From Mesostigma viride (taxonomy: Eukaryota > Streptophyta > Mesostigmatophyceae > Mesostigmatales > Mesostigmataceae), in the NCBI GenBank assembly GCA_009746045.1, contig RPFO01000578.1:64001-102500 (forward strand): a stretch of 38,500 bases of DNA. The letters run 5' to 3'. A program made the position numbers and the translations under genes. The notes under the pieces are model-generated. The model was not told where the DNA came from. It did no database searches and saw only the letters and a program-made list of their open reading frames with translations. Shown here one piece after another: positions 1 through 9,600 of the stretch. Within the stretch, counting starts at the first letter, position 1, and every line of letters starts with the position of its first letter.

Positions 1-211
1 CGGAAATCACACCCTTTTACTCAAATCGTAGAGCCCCCCACCCAACAACCATTAACGTGGCCTGTAACGGTAGGTGGCGATCATAAAGACTTTTATTCCA
101 GGCCTCTCCACGCCCGGAGAGGCCGATAGCATCGTCTTACATTCAGCGCAGCCGCCATAGCGGCCAGCCGACCTTGCCAGCAAATGCTGGGATCAAGTTG
201 CGAAGCTGCAA
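1..211. other. Left-edge sequence, no gene seen
   Basis: No convincing exon, RNA gene or repeat boundary was seen on either strand. If the LINE that carries ORF1 at 922-1412 is intact downstream, this would lie in its ORF2 or 3' side, but no reverse transcriptase motif is visible here. Confidence 0.4.
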
Positions 212-497
212 AAAGGCCTCCCTACGTTCACCACACCACTCTAATTAAGTACGGTGTGAAAATGGAAAACAAAGCACATGTCTCAAGGCGCCGCGCCCCC
301 CTCAATCAAGGGCGGGCACGGTTGCCAGTAGGCACTAGTACCGGCGCACCGCCGGTCCCTTTCTCTCTCTAGTCCTAAGTAACAACAAGCACCTAACATG
401 GTGTAGGTGACGTACGGTAGAGCTACACTACAGGCGGCAGATCGGCCCCCTTTGAGCCCGCCGCAACATAACTATAAAATGAGCAGATAGCTCAGAA
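212..497 (+). repeat. Dispersed repeat, inverted partner at 33798-34080
   Basis: About 285 bp here match the reverse complement of 33798-34080 almost base for base, apart from scattered substitutions. Shared landmarks are a GGAGGCCT-like start, CACACCGTACTT, GGCGCCGCGCC and GAGCTATCTGCTC at the far end. Similarity stops abruptly on both sides. The family is unknown; the other copy lies inside a TTAA-flanked element about 33 kb away. No coding potential is apparent. Confidence 0.75.
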
Positions 498-921
498 AAT
501 GCTGCCTGCAACGAGGATGCAGGGCAGCGATACGAGGCTCTGGCAATGTAGCGTTGCCCATGGCGTTGCTCATGACCGAGGAACAAGGATGGAACGAGGT
601 TGCATATAGCTCAAGGCTCAACGAGGCCACGGGCGTCTTCACACACGAACCTTGGTCGTCACGACGAGTGGCGAGCCTATCGAGGGTCGTAGGCCTGGTG
701 TGAGGATAAAGGTTGCTAGCCAGCAGCCTAGGGTCATTCCAGCCGGCAAGGACCAGGAGCTCACAAGCTCTGCTGACGAGTTGCTGGGCAAATCCTGGCT
801 CACTGCCGACCCGTTGCTCTCTCTCCGACAGCCCGAGGGCTGCGAAGGCAAAGGGGCGGGAAGGGGAGTTAGGCAGATCCCACTGCTAGAGCCGCGGAGC
901 CGCGCGGGGCCGCGAGCGTCG
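498..921. other. Non-coding stretch left of the LINE ORF1 remnant
   Basis: Short open frames exist on both strands but none has recognisable motifs. An ATG overlaps the ORF1 stop on the minus strand (TCAATGA context near 922), which could mark a decayed ORF2 start, but no endonuclease or RT motif follows. Confidence 0.35.
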
Positions 922-1412
922 TCATTGATAGGAGAGAAGGGTTCGCAGCGCGGGCTCCGGCTCAGGTGCAAAGCGAACGAATTTATTAGGGGGACGGCCA
1001 AGCCTGGCAGCCATACCTGAGCTGAAGTTGCCGCGGCGGATCCCCACACGTGCTGGGGAGCAGGTGACCGTCGATGCCGGTGGCGATGGCGGTGACGGCG
1101 GGGGCCGAGCAGGGGGCTGGGGCGCTGGCACGGCGGTATCCATGGGGGTCGCCGTCATTGGAGGAAGGTCCTGGCCGTTAATGCGGACGATGAAGACGCC
1201 ATTAAAGAGACGGGCATAGATGCTGCACCGTAGTTGCGGGTTGGCCTGCTTGGCTGCCCGAGCCTCGTGGACCTCCGGCCGGTTCAGGGCGGCAGCCCGG
1301 GCCTCAAGCTGCTCCGGGGTATAGTAATCGTCGATGCATGCTCAGTTGGGTATCGTGGAGGTTCCGGCGGGCCTTCTGCACCTGCAGTTTGTCCTCCTTG
1401 CGGTGGAATTCC
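922..1412 (-). pseudogene. LINE ORF1 remnant, C-terminal half (broken)
   Basis: Read on the minus strand, this continues the ORF1 that breaks off at 18769. Across the insertion the frame joins smoothly: the peptide ending TAPVLV continues as EFHRKEDKLQVQKARRNL, typical of the end of an RRM-like nucleic-acid-binding domain in algal LINE ORF1 proteins. A Pro-rich stretch (about 1050-1150) and a stop at 922 follow. A tandem ATGC duplication at 1334-1341 shifts the frame; removing four bases would let the frame before it run into the Glu/Ala-rich helix after it. The ORF1 protein would coat element RNA. The copy is dead: split by about 17 kb and frameshifted. Confidence 0.65.
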
Positions 1413-1855
1413 ACCATCCCTGTGCATGTCTCAACTCGTTCACTCCATTACTGAGGGCTCCAGACATTATTTTTTACAAAATACGTTTACGCACAAGAGA
1501 CTCTCAGTGGACCAAAGTCGCATAATTGGTGAATAAAGCATCTGCAGGCCCCCCCAGCCAGCTGATGCTGCCATCTCACTCCCCTCAGGGTGGGTTGGGT
1601 GGGCTAATAAAAACGAATACCAGCACAGGCACACCTCGGCTGGTTATATGCCAGCACTTTTTCTCAGACTTGGGCCGGCGGCGGCCCAGGTCCTTCTAAT
1701 TCGGGTCGAAACACAATGCCGTGACCCATACAATATTCGTACACCATGCGAAGTGGCAGCGTACTTGCCCACCGTGGCGGATGCAAGTCCGGTACACCTG
1801 GTTTTGGCGCCAAAAGCACCCTTGGCCAGTTGTACTACAAGGAACCCATCCCTAC

Positions 1856-1857
1856 TA
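1856..1857. repeat. Target-site duplication TA, left of CACTA element
   Basis: TA directly precedes the CACTA terminus. The right copy is at 12437-12438. The unoccupied paralogous site in E2 (18301-18310, CTACTAATTC) has a single TA at 18305-18306, so the duplication is 2 bp. Confidence 0.85.
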
Positions 1858-1869
1858 CACTAGGAACTC
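1858..1869 (+). repeat. CACTA left terminal inverted repeat
   Basis: CACTAGGAACTC is the exact reverse complement of 12425-12436. The CACTA start is the family hallmark. Confidence 0.92.
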
Positions 1870-1877
1870 AGGAACCG

Positions 1878-2350
1878 TAAAAGTGGTAAAAGTGGTAAAA
1901 GTGGGTGGTAAAAAGTGGTAAAAAGTGGTAAAAAGTGGTAAAAAGTGGTAAAAAGTGGTAAAAAGTGGTAAAAAGTGGTAAAAAGTGGTAAAAAGTGGTA
2001 AAAAGTGGTAAAAAGTGGTAAAAAGTGGTAAAAAGTGGTAAAAAGTGGTAAAAAGTGGTAAAAAGTGGTAAAAAGTGGTAAAAAGTGGTAAAAAGTGGTA
2101 AAAAGTGGTAAAAAGTGGTAAAAAGTGGTAAAACGGTGGGAAAACGCTAGGAGAAAAGCAGGTGGTAAAATCATTTTACCACCTTTTACCACCCCTTTTA
2201 CCACCAAAGTGGTAAAAAATACCACCAAGTGGTAAAAGCGAGGGTGGTAAAAACACGCCACAAAGTGGTAAAAGTGAGGGTGGTAAAAAGTGGTAAAAAG
2301 TGGTAAAAATGAGGGTGGTAAAAAAATACCACAAAGTGGTAAAAATGACA
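1878..2350. repeat. Left subterminal repeat array (10-bp GTGGTAAAAA)
   Basis: About 25 near-perfect head-to-tail copies of a 10-bp GTGGTAAAAA unit run to about 2135. Spaced direct and inverted copies (GGTGGTAAAA / TTTTACCACC) follow to about 2350. Subterminal arrays of short motifs are where CACTA accessory proteins such as maize TNPA bind, so a transposase-complex binding role is inferred. The long minus-strand open frame across it (Phe/Tyr/His/Leu-rich) comes from the repeat and is not a gene. Confidence 0.85.
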
Positions 2351-2930
2351 GTGATAAAAAAGGGGAAAATGCAGATTTTGCCAGCATTACAACACAAGCA
2401 CTGTTAAGAACAGCTTAACAGGCCATCATTCCAAATGGTTTCTTTATTAGAAATAATAATACATCCCATTAACAGTTGTCTCTCTTGATTTACAATGAGG
2501 ATTTAGCCCCACATTGGGCGTCTCATCGATACGTTTACACCATTGTGAAATAATAACACAGGCCGCATCAAGCCCAGCCAATTAATTTCTTCATCAGGTG
2601 TCATCATGATCAATGATGCTTCTTTGCCTGAACAAAGCCACACAGTTGCCAGCACTCATGCTCTGGAGGCCTGCAGGCACACAGAGCACCACCATTGAAG
2701 AGGACACAAGGGCAGCAAGGCAGGGGGGGGGGGCAGTCAGGCACGGCAGATAGTTGTTGCCCAGCAAAACATCCTATGCATGGTGAAATGGGTTATGCCT
2801 GTGGGTATGATGCATGACCTAGCATGAGAGTGATACATACATGAGTAACAAAAATATACGCACATGGCAATTGGGTGTGACAACACCACATCACTACATA
2901 GCTAAAACGTGCTTCAGAAAAAACATTCCA
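2351..2930. other. Non-coding spacer inside the CACTA element
   Basis: Lies between the left subterminal array and the stop of the minus-strand gene, so it probably holds that gene's 3' UTR. A run of G residues occurs near 2724-2733. No other feature was seen. Confidence 0.5.
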
Positions 2931-5116
2931 CTAAATTACCGGATCAGGAGTCTGACTCTGGGACTCCTTTGCTTGCCGCTCCAGCTCAACTTTCCGCTGC
3001 GCTTTTGCCATCATGGCCTTGAGCGCGGCAAGCTCCAGTTCCGCCTCGGTGAGATCTGGCGCGGAGGGAGCATCGGCAGACGCCGTTGCGGCCGGAGAGC
3101 TAGAGGCAGGCGGGATCGCTGGCGCGGAGGGAGCACCGGCAGACTCCGTTGCGGTCGAAGAGCTAGAGGCAGGCGGGATCGCTGGCGCGGAGGGAGCACC
3201 GGCAGACGCCATTGCGGGCGAAGGGCTAGAGGCAGGCGGGATCGCTGGCGCGGAGGGAGCACCGGCAGACGCTGTTGCGGCCGGAGAGCTAGAGGCAGGC
3301 GGGATCGCTGGCGCGGAGGGAGCACCGGCAGACGCCTTCTCCTTGGGTGGCGCCCGCGCTCGCTTGGCCGGTACATACTCATCCGACACCTCCTCCTTCT
3401 CCTCTGCTGGCCCCCAACTCTCCTTCAATTTCGCACGTGCGCCTCGAAGGTCGTCGTCAGTGACGTTGCCCAGAAGGACCCACGCATTCTCGTTGCCCTC
3501 GGCGTCACCGTAATGCATCGTGGCAAAGTCAACAAACAGCATTTGCGAGCCCCCATCACGCTCCACAAACCGCGTGCCGTAAGGGGCCTTGAGCTTCGGC
3601 TTCACCTCCACCACTTTGCCAGGCTCCCAAACATACGCAGCCGGCCGCGCCCCATCGCGCTCGTACTTGTACCTTTGTGCCACGAAGGCCCCGTGCAGTG
3701 CTTCTCCGAAACCACCAGGGCCCGGTCGCTCTTGAACCACCGCGGTTGGCAGTAAGGTGCTCAGATAGTGCGCAAGCCCCAAGTCCATGGGACCACTAGG
3801 AAGCTTTCGCTTTGCAGCCGGCTTCTTGCTGGCGGCCGGCTTCTTGCTGGCGGCCGGCTTGTTGCTGGCGGGCGGCTTGTTGACGGCGGGGCGCGACGTG
3901 ATGGGCTCGAAGACATCTGGCTTGATGGCAGGCACACGAGCAGGCGGGAGACCATCCGGCATTGGCAGGTCGGCCAGCTTGGGCACCGGAGTGGGCGGCT
4001 CCACGGTGTTGTTGGGCACCGGAGGGGACGGCTGCACAGCGTTGCTGGGCACCGGAGGGGGCGGCATGACAGGCTGCGTGCCAACGGGAGGGGGCGGCGG
4101 TACAACCTTCTTGGCCACCGGAGGGGGCGGCATGACAGGCTGCTTGGGAACGGGAGGGGGCGGCGGTACAACCTTCTTGGCCACCGGAGGCGGCGGCCTC
4201 ACATCCGATACCTCCACAGGTGCAGGCGCGTACCCTGCCACTTCCTGCTCTAACTCCTCCTCAAGGGCTTGGAGCCGAGCTCTGAGTCTCCAAATTTCAT
4301 CTGCTCGGACGCCTGTGGCATGCTGCACAGGCTTGGCCTCCGGCTTGACCTCCGGCTTTACTTCCGGCTTTACTTCCGGCTTGACCTCCGGCTTGGCCGC
4401 CGGCTTTGCCGCCGGCTTTGCCGCCGGCTTTGCCGCCGGCTTGGCAGCAGGAGTTGTCTGCAAGCAGAGGGCGGGGCATGGAATAAGGACGTTAACATTC
4501 GGGAAGTCGGTTAGTAGCAGACCTGCGATTAAAGAAAAAACCAAGAAGCTTGCAGACTCCTGTAGCTAAAGATAGCGTGATTACCTTTGGCATGTTCGTC
4601 ACGTCGCTTAGCGCTTTGGTATTTTCCTTCACGTCATCATCCTCGTCCTCGGCGCCAGCACTCTGCCGCTTTTTGGAGCTGCAGTTGCTTAGCCACCGGC
4701 TCAGCTCCTTTTTTACGAATTCTTCAACACTTAGGGCTTTGGGTTTGGAGCCCTTCGGGCTTCTGGGCGGTGAGCTCACCAGTCGTCGGGTCTAGCACCC
4801 AGCATGATGCCTCATACTTATCCAGCTCGGCACGGTTGTCGTCAGCCACACATGTTTCTAGAAAGTTTATGCAGCTCTTCTTTACCCGGTTAATGAGAGC
4901 ATCCACCATGGTGCCATCCTGTTCCTTGAGGACATACCCCTCTACCAGGTATGCACGGCCAAAGGTCGTTATTTGCAGTCTTAAGGTCCGCACATATTCC
5001 GAGGGAACGACGTTTTGTTTCGGCTTTTCCTCTTCGGTCGCTCTTGCATCAAATCGCTCCCACTCCTCAGGACTGCACACGTGAGCTGGTCGTAGCACTG
5101 CTACCCTTCTCGGCAT
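2931..5116 (-). CDS. CACTA accessory protein, unrecognised, Pro/Ala/Lys-rich, two exons
   Basis: Exons are 5116-4585 and 4457-2931 (stop at 2931), about 685 aa. The start is the ATG at 5114-5116 (MPRRVAVLRP). The intron 4458-4584 has a GTAATC donor, a TACTAAC branch point near 4509-4516 and a TTGCAG acceptor; phase 0 joins NMPK to TTPAAKP. In order: a globular N-terminal region of about 115 aa, an acidic linker with EFVKKELSRWL, KPAAKPEVKP repeats, a short coiled coil (LRARLQALEEELEQE), PPPPVAKKVV repeats, a second globular block (about 3400-3780), four to five 21-residue Ala/Pro/Ser repeats and a C-terminal coiled coil. The two exon frames disagree by one base between about 4751 and 4780, so a frameshift is likely. 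It is transcribed divergently from the transposase gene. By position it may play the TNPA-like DNA-binding role, but I recognise no domain. Confidence 0.7.
3060..3340 (-). repeat. 63-bp coding tandem repeat
   Basis: Four to five copies of a 63-bp unit encode an imperfect 21-residue Ser/Ala/Gly/Pro repeat in the accessory protein. Copies differ by substitutions that keep the frame, which suggests past selection for an open protein. Confidence 0.8.
4320..4445 (-). repeat. 12-bp coding repeats (KPAA/KPEV)
   Basis: Tandem 12-bp units encode about five KPAA and four KPEV tetrapeptides just after the intron of the accessory gene, giving a positively charged, flexible segment. Confidence 0.8.
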
Positions 5117-5647
5117 TTACAACGTTCGGTCGCACACCACCATGCAGATGACCAAGGCTGGCTAAGTCCGGAATCCCCCCGTTTTGCGAACGGAGACGGT
5201 GCCAACGTATACATGACGCACTGCACCTGCCTCTGTCCGCCGTTGGATTCAGCAGATCGACGAACCTGGCAGCATCCCGCGCAAAAATTTTTTGAACGTC
5301 TTTCGCCAAAAGGCACCAACGGCAGCTACACAAACGGCCGGACCGCACGCCTCGCGCGGGGCCCGCACGCCCCGCGCGGCTGCGTGCGGATCGGCTAAAC
5401 TCCGTACTGCTTGGTACAAGTACAGAGGCCTCAGGAGCTAAGGCTGTACCGTTTCAGTAGACTTCTACCAATGAGCCCGTGACTAACCAACACTACCGTA
5501 CACTGACCGTAATATCTACCATTTGAATGACTGAGAAAATGTCCGTTTGATCAAAAGGGATCGACGACATCGAAAGCGTTGGCGAGCAGACTCAAACTTG
5601 CAACGGGTGACTTAGCGGCTATCACGGCGGCGGGTGGCACCAGAAAG
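5117..5647. promoter_or_regulatory. Divergent intergenic region between the two CACTA genes
   Basis: Lies between the start of the minus-strand accessory gene (5116) and the plus-strand open frames. A shared bidirectional promoter is inferred from layout only; no clear TATA box was identified. A short GC-rich inverted stretch (CGCGCGGGGC / GCCCCGCGCG) occurs near 5350-5380. Confidence 0.4.
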
Positions 5648-5881
5648 ATGGCGGTCGGTTGCTACCCACCCATGGATACCGGACTCGAGCCGAACACTTA
5701 CATCGACACACATGCTAGCTGGCCAAATTTCGTGATGTCTCCTTTCCCTTCCTCCACGGATACCTACATTGTCCAGTTTCATTGGTCATCCTGCAGGCTT
5801 CCTGAGTTTTATCGCCAAATTATGTTGGATGCGTTCCTGGAAATGTCGACTGAGCCGGACTTCATGGTCACGGTTGATTAG
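5648..5881 (+). CDS. Short ORF sharing a motif with the TNP2 transposase
   Basis: An ATG at 5648 opens a 77-aa frame ending at 5881. It contains YIDTHASWPNFV, closely similar to FMDTHSSWPAFV in exon 2 of the downstream transposase (about 6890-6930), the position of the conserved STWP segment of TNP2 proteins. It could be a separate small protein, an upstream exon, or a degraded partial duplication of the transposase. A stop and a strong hairpin lie between it and the transposase start, so direct in-frame fusion is unlikely. Confidence 0.35.
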   Translation: MAVGCYPPMDTGLEPNTYIDTHASWPNFVMSPFPSSTDTYIVQFHWSSCRLPEFYRQIMLDAFLEMSTEPDFMVTVD

Positions 5882-5959
5882 TGAGCTGCCAGTGGTCTCA
5901 CTGGCGCAGACGCCCTAGCGTGGCTCGATTTGTGATCCCGATGGCGACTGGTTAGCCAC

Positions 5960-6001
5960 GGAGGGCCGGCATTGACCATCAACGGTCGATGCCGGCCCTC
6001 C
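5960..6001. repeat. Strong inverted repeat (hairpin) before the transposase start
   Basis: An 18-bp arm starting GGAGGGCCGGCA pairs with its complement across a 6-base loop with a single mismatch. It ends 15 bases before the ATG at 6017, so in the mRNA it would sit in the 5' leader. A translational or transcriptional role is conjecture. Confidence 0.75.
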
Positions 6002-6016
6002 ATGTAGAGATTGTAA

Positions 6017-6630
6017 ATGCGTCAAGGACAGACAGTCGATGAATTCATGGCCGAGGACCCTGACGACGGGTCGGCCAGTGGAGAGGATGCAGCACGCCAG
6101 TTTGCTAGAAATTATGACGAAGCAGTGGCCAGAGTCAAGGACGATACGCCATTGTACCCGGGATCTGAGAGCAAGGCCTTGATGTTTACATTGCAATTGC
6201 TGACGCTAATGGGGGAAAACTCATGCCCTCAGACCTTTGCTGATGAGCTCTTCAAGCTGTTGGGAAACGTTCTCCCCGCGGGCAACACTCTGCCCGACAG
6301 TATCTGGAAGGCACGGAAAGTGATCAAAGGCTTGGGCTTGGGGTACCGTGTGTACGATGCCTGCCCATGCGAGGGTTACTTGTACAAGGACAAGATTACT
6401 AAGAGCTGCCCTCTTTGCAAGCTGTCGCGCTACGAGACGTACACTGACAGAAACGGTGACATCGTCAACTCGCGGAAAGCGCATCGCCAGGTTAGGCACT
6501 TCCCCCTGATGGATCGGATTAGGGCCTGGTTCCGAGTCCCGGAAATGGCGGAAGCCCTTCAGTACGCTGCGAAACATGAAAACAGGGAGCCAGACTCATC
6601 CACGCGCGTTGTGGACGGCTTGAAAGGCAG
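6017..6630 (+). CDS. Transposase exon 1
   Basis: Carries the N-terminal TNP2 region and the zinc-binding CPLC segment. It ends in phase 2 at GGCAG|GTTTGC; the best-fitting acceptor is ACAG at 6786-6789, giving VDGLKGS joined to RAIQHIK. Confidence 0.8.
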
Positions 6631-9600
6631 GTTTGCACTTGTTTCTACGCCTTCTGTTATGCAATGTGTGCCAAAGTATCAAGTTCGAGATTTTTCCTCT
6701 TGCGCTTATCTTTTGTTTGTACTGCTCTGATGGATACCTTTCTTTTTACGTCTGGTGTTTCTTGTGCATGGACCTGTTCGTGCAGACAGCCGTGCCATCC
6801 AGCACATAAAGAACAACTGGGACTTTCGCAGCCAGCCGCGGAACACCATCTTCCTTCTGAATTTTGACGGAGTATGTCCAAGGTCTTTCATGGATACCCA
6901 CAGCAGCTGGCCCGCGTTTGTTTCCTGTGTGAACTTGCCCGAGTGGGTGATGGTGAATGGGCGGTTTTGCCCTATGGTGCTTCTTGTGGGCGCCATGAAG
7001 GGGAAGGCACCCAAGAACATGACCATTTTTTTGGACTTGATCGCTGAGGACTTCCTGGTACTGTGGAAGGGGTATTACATTTGTGATGTGACGCTGGACG
7101 TGGCGGTGTTTACACTACGACATTTGTGAGGTCCATTCTTGCTGGCATAATTCACGACTACCCGGCATACTCCAAGTCCCTTAACATTCCAGATGCAGGG
7201 TACTATCAATGCGTCCTACATGGTGATGAGTGGCGTGGGGTTTTTATCTCAAATGGCCGTATCGTTCTCCTTGGCAATGACCGCATGTTTCCCGAGGGTG
7301 ACCCCCGCCGGCCGGCTCACGCTCCTGTTGTTCAGGAGATGGACCATGCTGGCTACCTGAAGTACTGTGCTACGCTAAAAAAGCAGCCCGAGCCGTTTCT
7401 CAAGTTACCGTACTGGGTTCACCTGAAGATCCGTCATTTTATTGACGAGTTCCATCTGTGTCCCAACAACTTCAAGCGGGTCATTCATTGCACAAGCGGT
7501 AATTGCTAAACATTTCATTGTATCATTTCATTGTGATTGTTGCATGCATATATACAGTATTAAAAATATAATTACTTACAACAGAGTGAAATCACTCAAA
7601 CCAAAGCAAACGCCCAGCTATAAACCTATATACAGAGCCATGTCAAAGCTCTATACTACGATAAGACCAATGGAAACGCCTAACGGGAGGAACCTAATAG
7701 CCCTGCTGCACCGCAAAATCAGCCCGCGTACGGCGGAGCATGATGTCAGCCATGGCCCGAGTCAGCGCCACCGACAAGCGCTGACGCCAATATGACGTCC
7801 AGGTCCGCGCCGACCATGGGGCCCGCTGGCCCTCCAGGTCCAGCCGGTCCTCCCGGAGCCGGCAACACTCCTTGAAGAAGGCGGAGGTCAGGGGCCCCAT
7901 GGCCCCAAACTCCTCCAGGACAAAGGGCACCACACGATGGTGCCCGACGTCGCCGTAGGCCAGGAGCTTGGCCCGCTCCGCCCGGTCCGCCGTGTAACCT
8001 GCCGTGAGGGAGGCCCCAGCCACGTGGCTAAGAGCCAAGGGCCGCGCCACCGAAACGTCAATAAGCAGATGCCGGCCACCCCCCTCAAAGTCCAGCACCA
8101 CGATGTCAGGCCGGTGGTTGGGGGAATAGAAGGCAGCGCCATCCGCATCCTCGGACCGGATGTTCGCGTGGGGGAAGACCGACCGAATCATGGCGAGCAC
8201 CACCGTCAGGAGGACAGTGTGCAAATACAAATACCAATTCTGATTCTGTTGGCCCCCCATGCAGGCAAGGTAGTGAGTCCCCGTGGGATCCAGCGGCTGC
8301 CCACAGCTACCACAAGGCCGCCCGGCCGGAACAAGAGGCTGCGGGGCAAATAGCTGGTGCCGGAGCGCCACCGAGTAGTGGCTGGGAGCCAAGGCGAATG
8401 GGGGGGCCATGGGAAGAGCACGAAGGTACGCCGAGCCCACACTCCGCAAGGAAAGCGAGAACAGCCACGCACGTCCCTGGGCGTTGAGGTCCGCGAAAAG
8501 AGCAATCCAATCAGCCGTGTGCAGAATACCCGCGTAGGTTTTCTGGTGTTTATCGATGACGCGAGCAGGGAATGCGGCGGGAGATTGAACGGAGGCGACC
8601 GAGGGAGTGCCGCGAGGGAGGTGGCGCTGTACCGCCTGAGCAGCACGGACGGGAGAACAGGCCTGCTGGATCTCAGCATAGGCCTCCTGGATGGCGGTGA
8701 CGAAGGGCAAAGGGCTGCTGGGGTCCAGGAGGTCAGGCGCTGCCGTAGCCAAAAGGGGCAGGAGCCGGCAGCTTTCCGCCCACGACTGAGCGACGGAGCC
8801 CAAAAATGCTGCTGGGGCCAGCCGAGCGGCACGAGTCAGACCGCAGCCACCCATCCGTGCAGGCAGGGAGGCAATGCGAATAGCATGTGGCGGGAGGTCG
8901 GGGCCCGGGACCAGCTGCGCCAAGGCCGACTGGATGCGTTCGTCGTGGCCCTCGGCGGCCAGCCGGACCTGAGCCGGAAGAGCGCCCCGGAGCCAGTGAA
9001 CGACGCGAGGGTGAGCGCAAAACCACAGAAGCAGACCCTTGGTCTGCGAATCATGAAGGCGCGCAATCAAGGGCAGTACCTCAGTGCGTGCCTCGAGGGC
9101 GGCCCGCAGAGCATCGATGACAAACGCGGGGTCGCCAACCGGAACGCCGAGGACATCCAACCCATGGAGGCGCTCGTCCCGGCCCAAGAGCTGGGGCGGA
9201 AAGCCGGAGCAATCACCTTGGGGCGAGTACACCGCGCACTTGGCCAGGGTCAACTGGAGGTTGATGTCGGCCACCGCGGTCTGCAGTGCCAGCAGAGCCG
9301 CGGTGGTGTCCGGCACAGGGCCCAGAAGGTAGATATCATCCAAGTAGGCCTGAATAGCGACCGCCGGGTGGGCAGCAATATATATACATTGACTGTGGCC
9401 TATCTGTTCACATGGAAAGCTGATGTAATATTGGTTTTTTTTTTTTTTCTGTTTGTACTATATGCAGGGAAGGCTATGGCGAGCGGGTCACTTCGTGGCA
9501 GGCTGAAGGTCCTCGGTCTGAACCCGGAGCTGTGGCGGCCTGATGAAGACCCTCCACCGGAGGGAGACCCACCACCGGAGGGAGACCCACCACCGGAGGG

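Noticed and set aside
1860-2387. 175-aa minus-strand Phe/Tyr/His/Leu frame
   Set aside because: Translation of the 10-bp CACTA subterminal array.
4752-4780. A tiny intron (GTGAGC...CCCAG) to explain the frame switch in the accessory gene
   Set aside because: It would be 17 bases long and does not produce the needed frame; a single-base frameshift is simpler.
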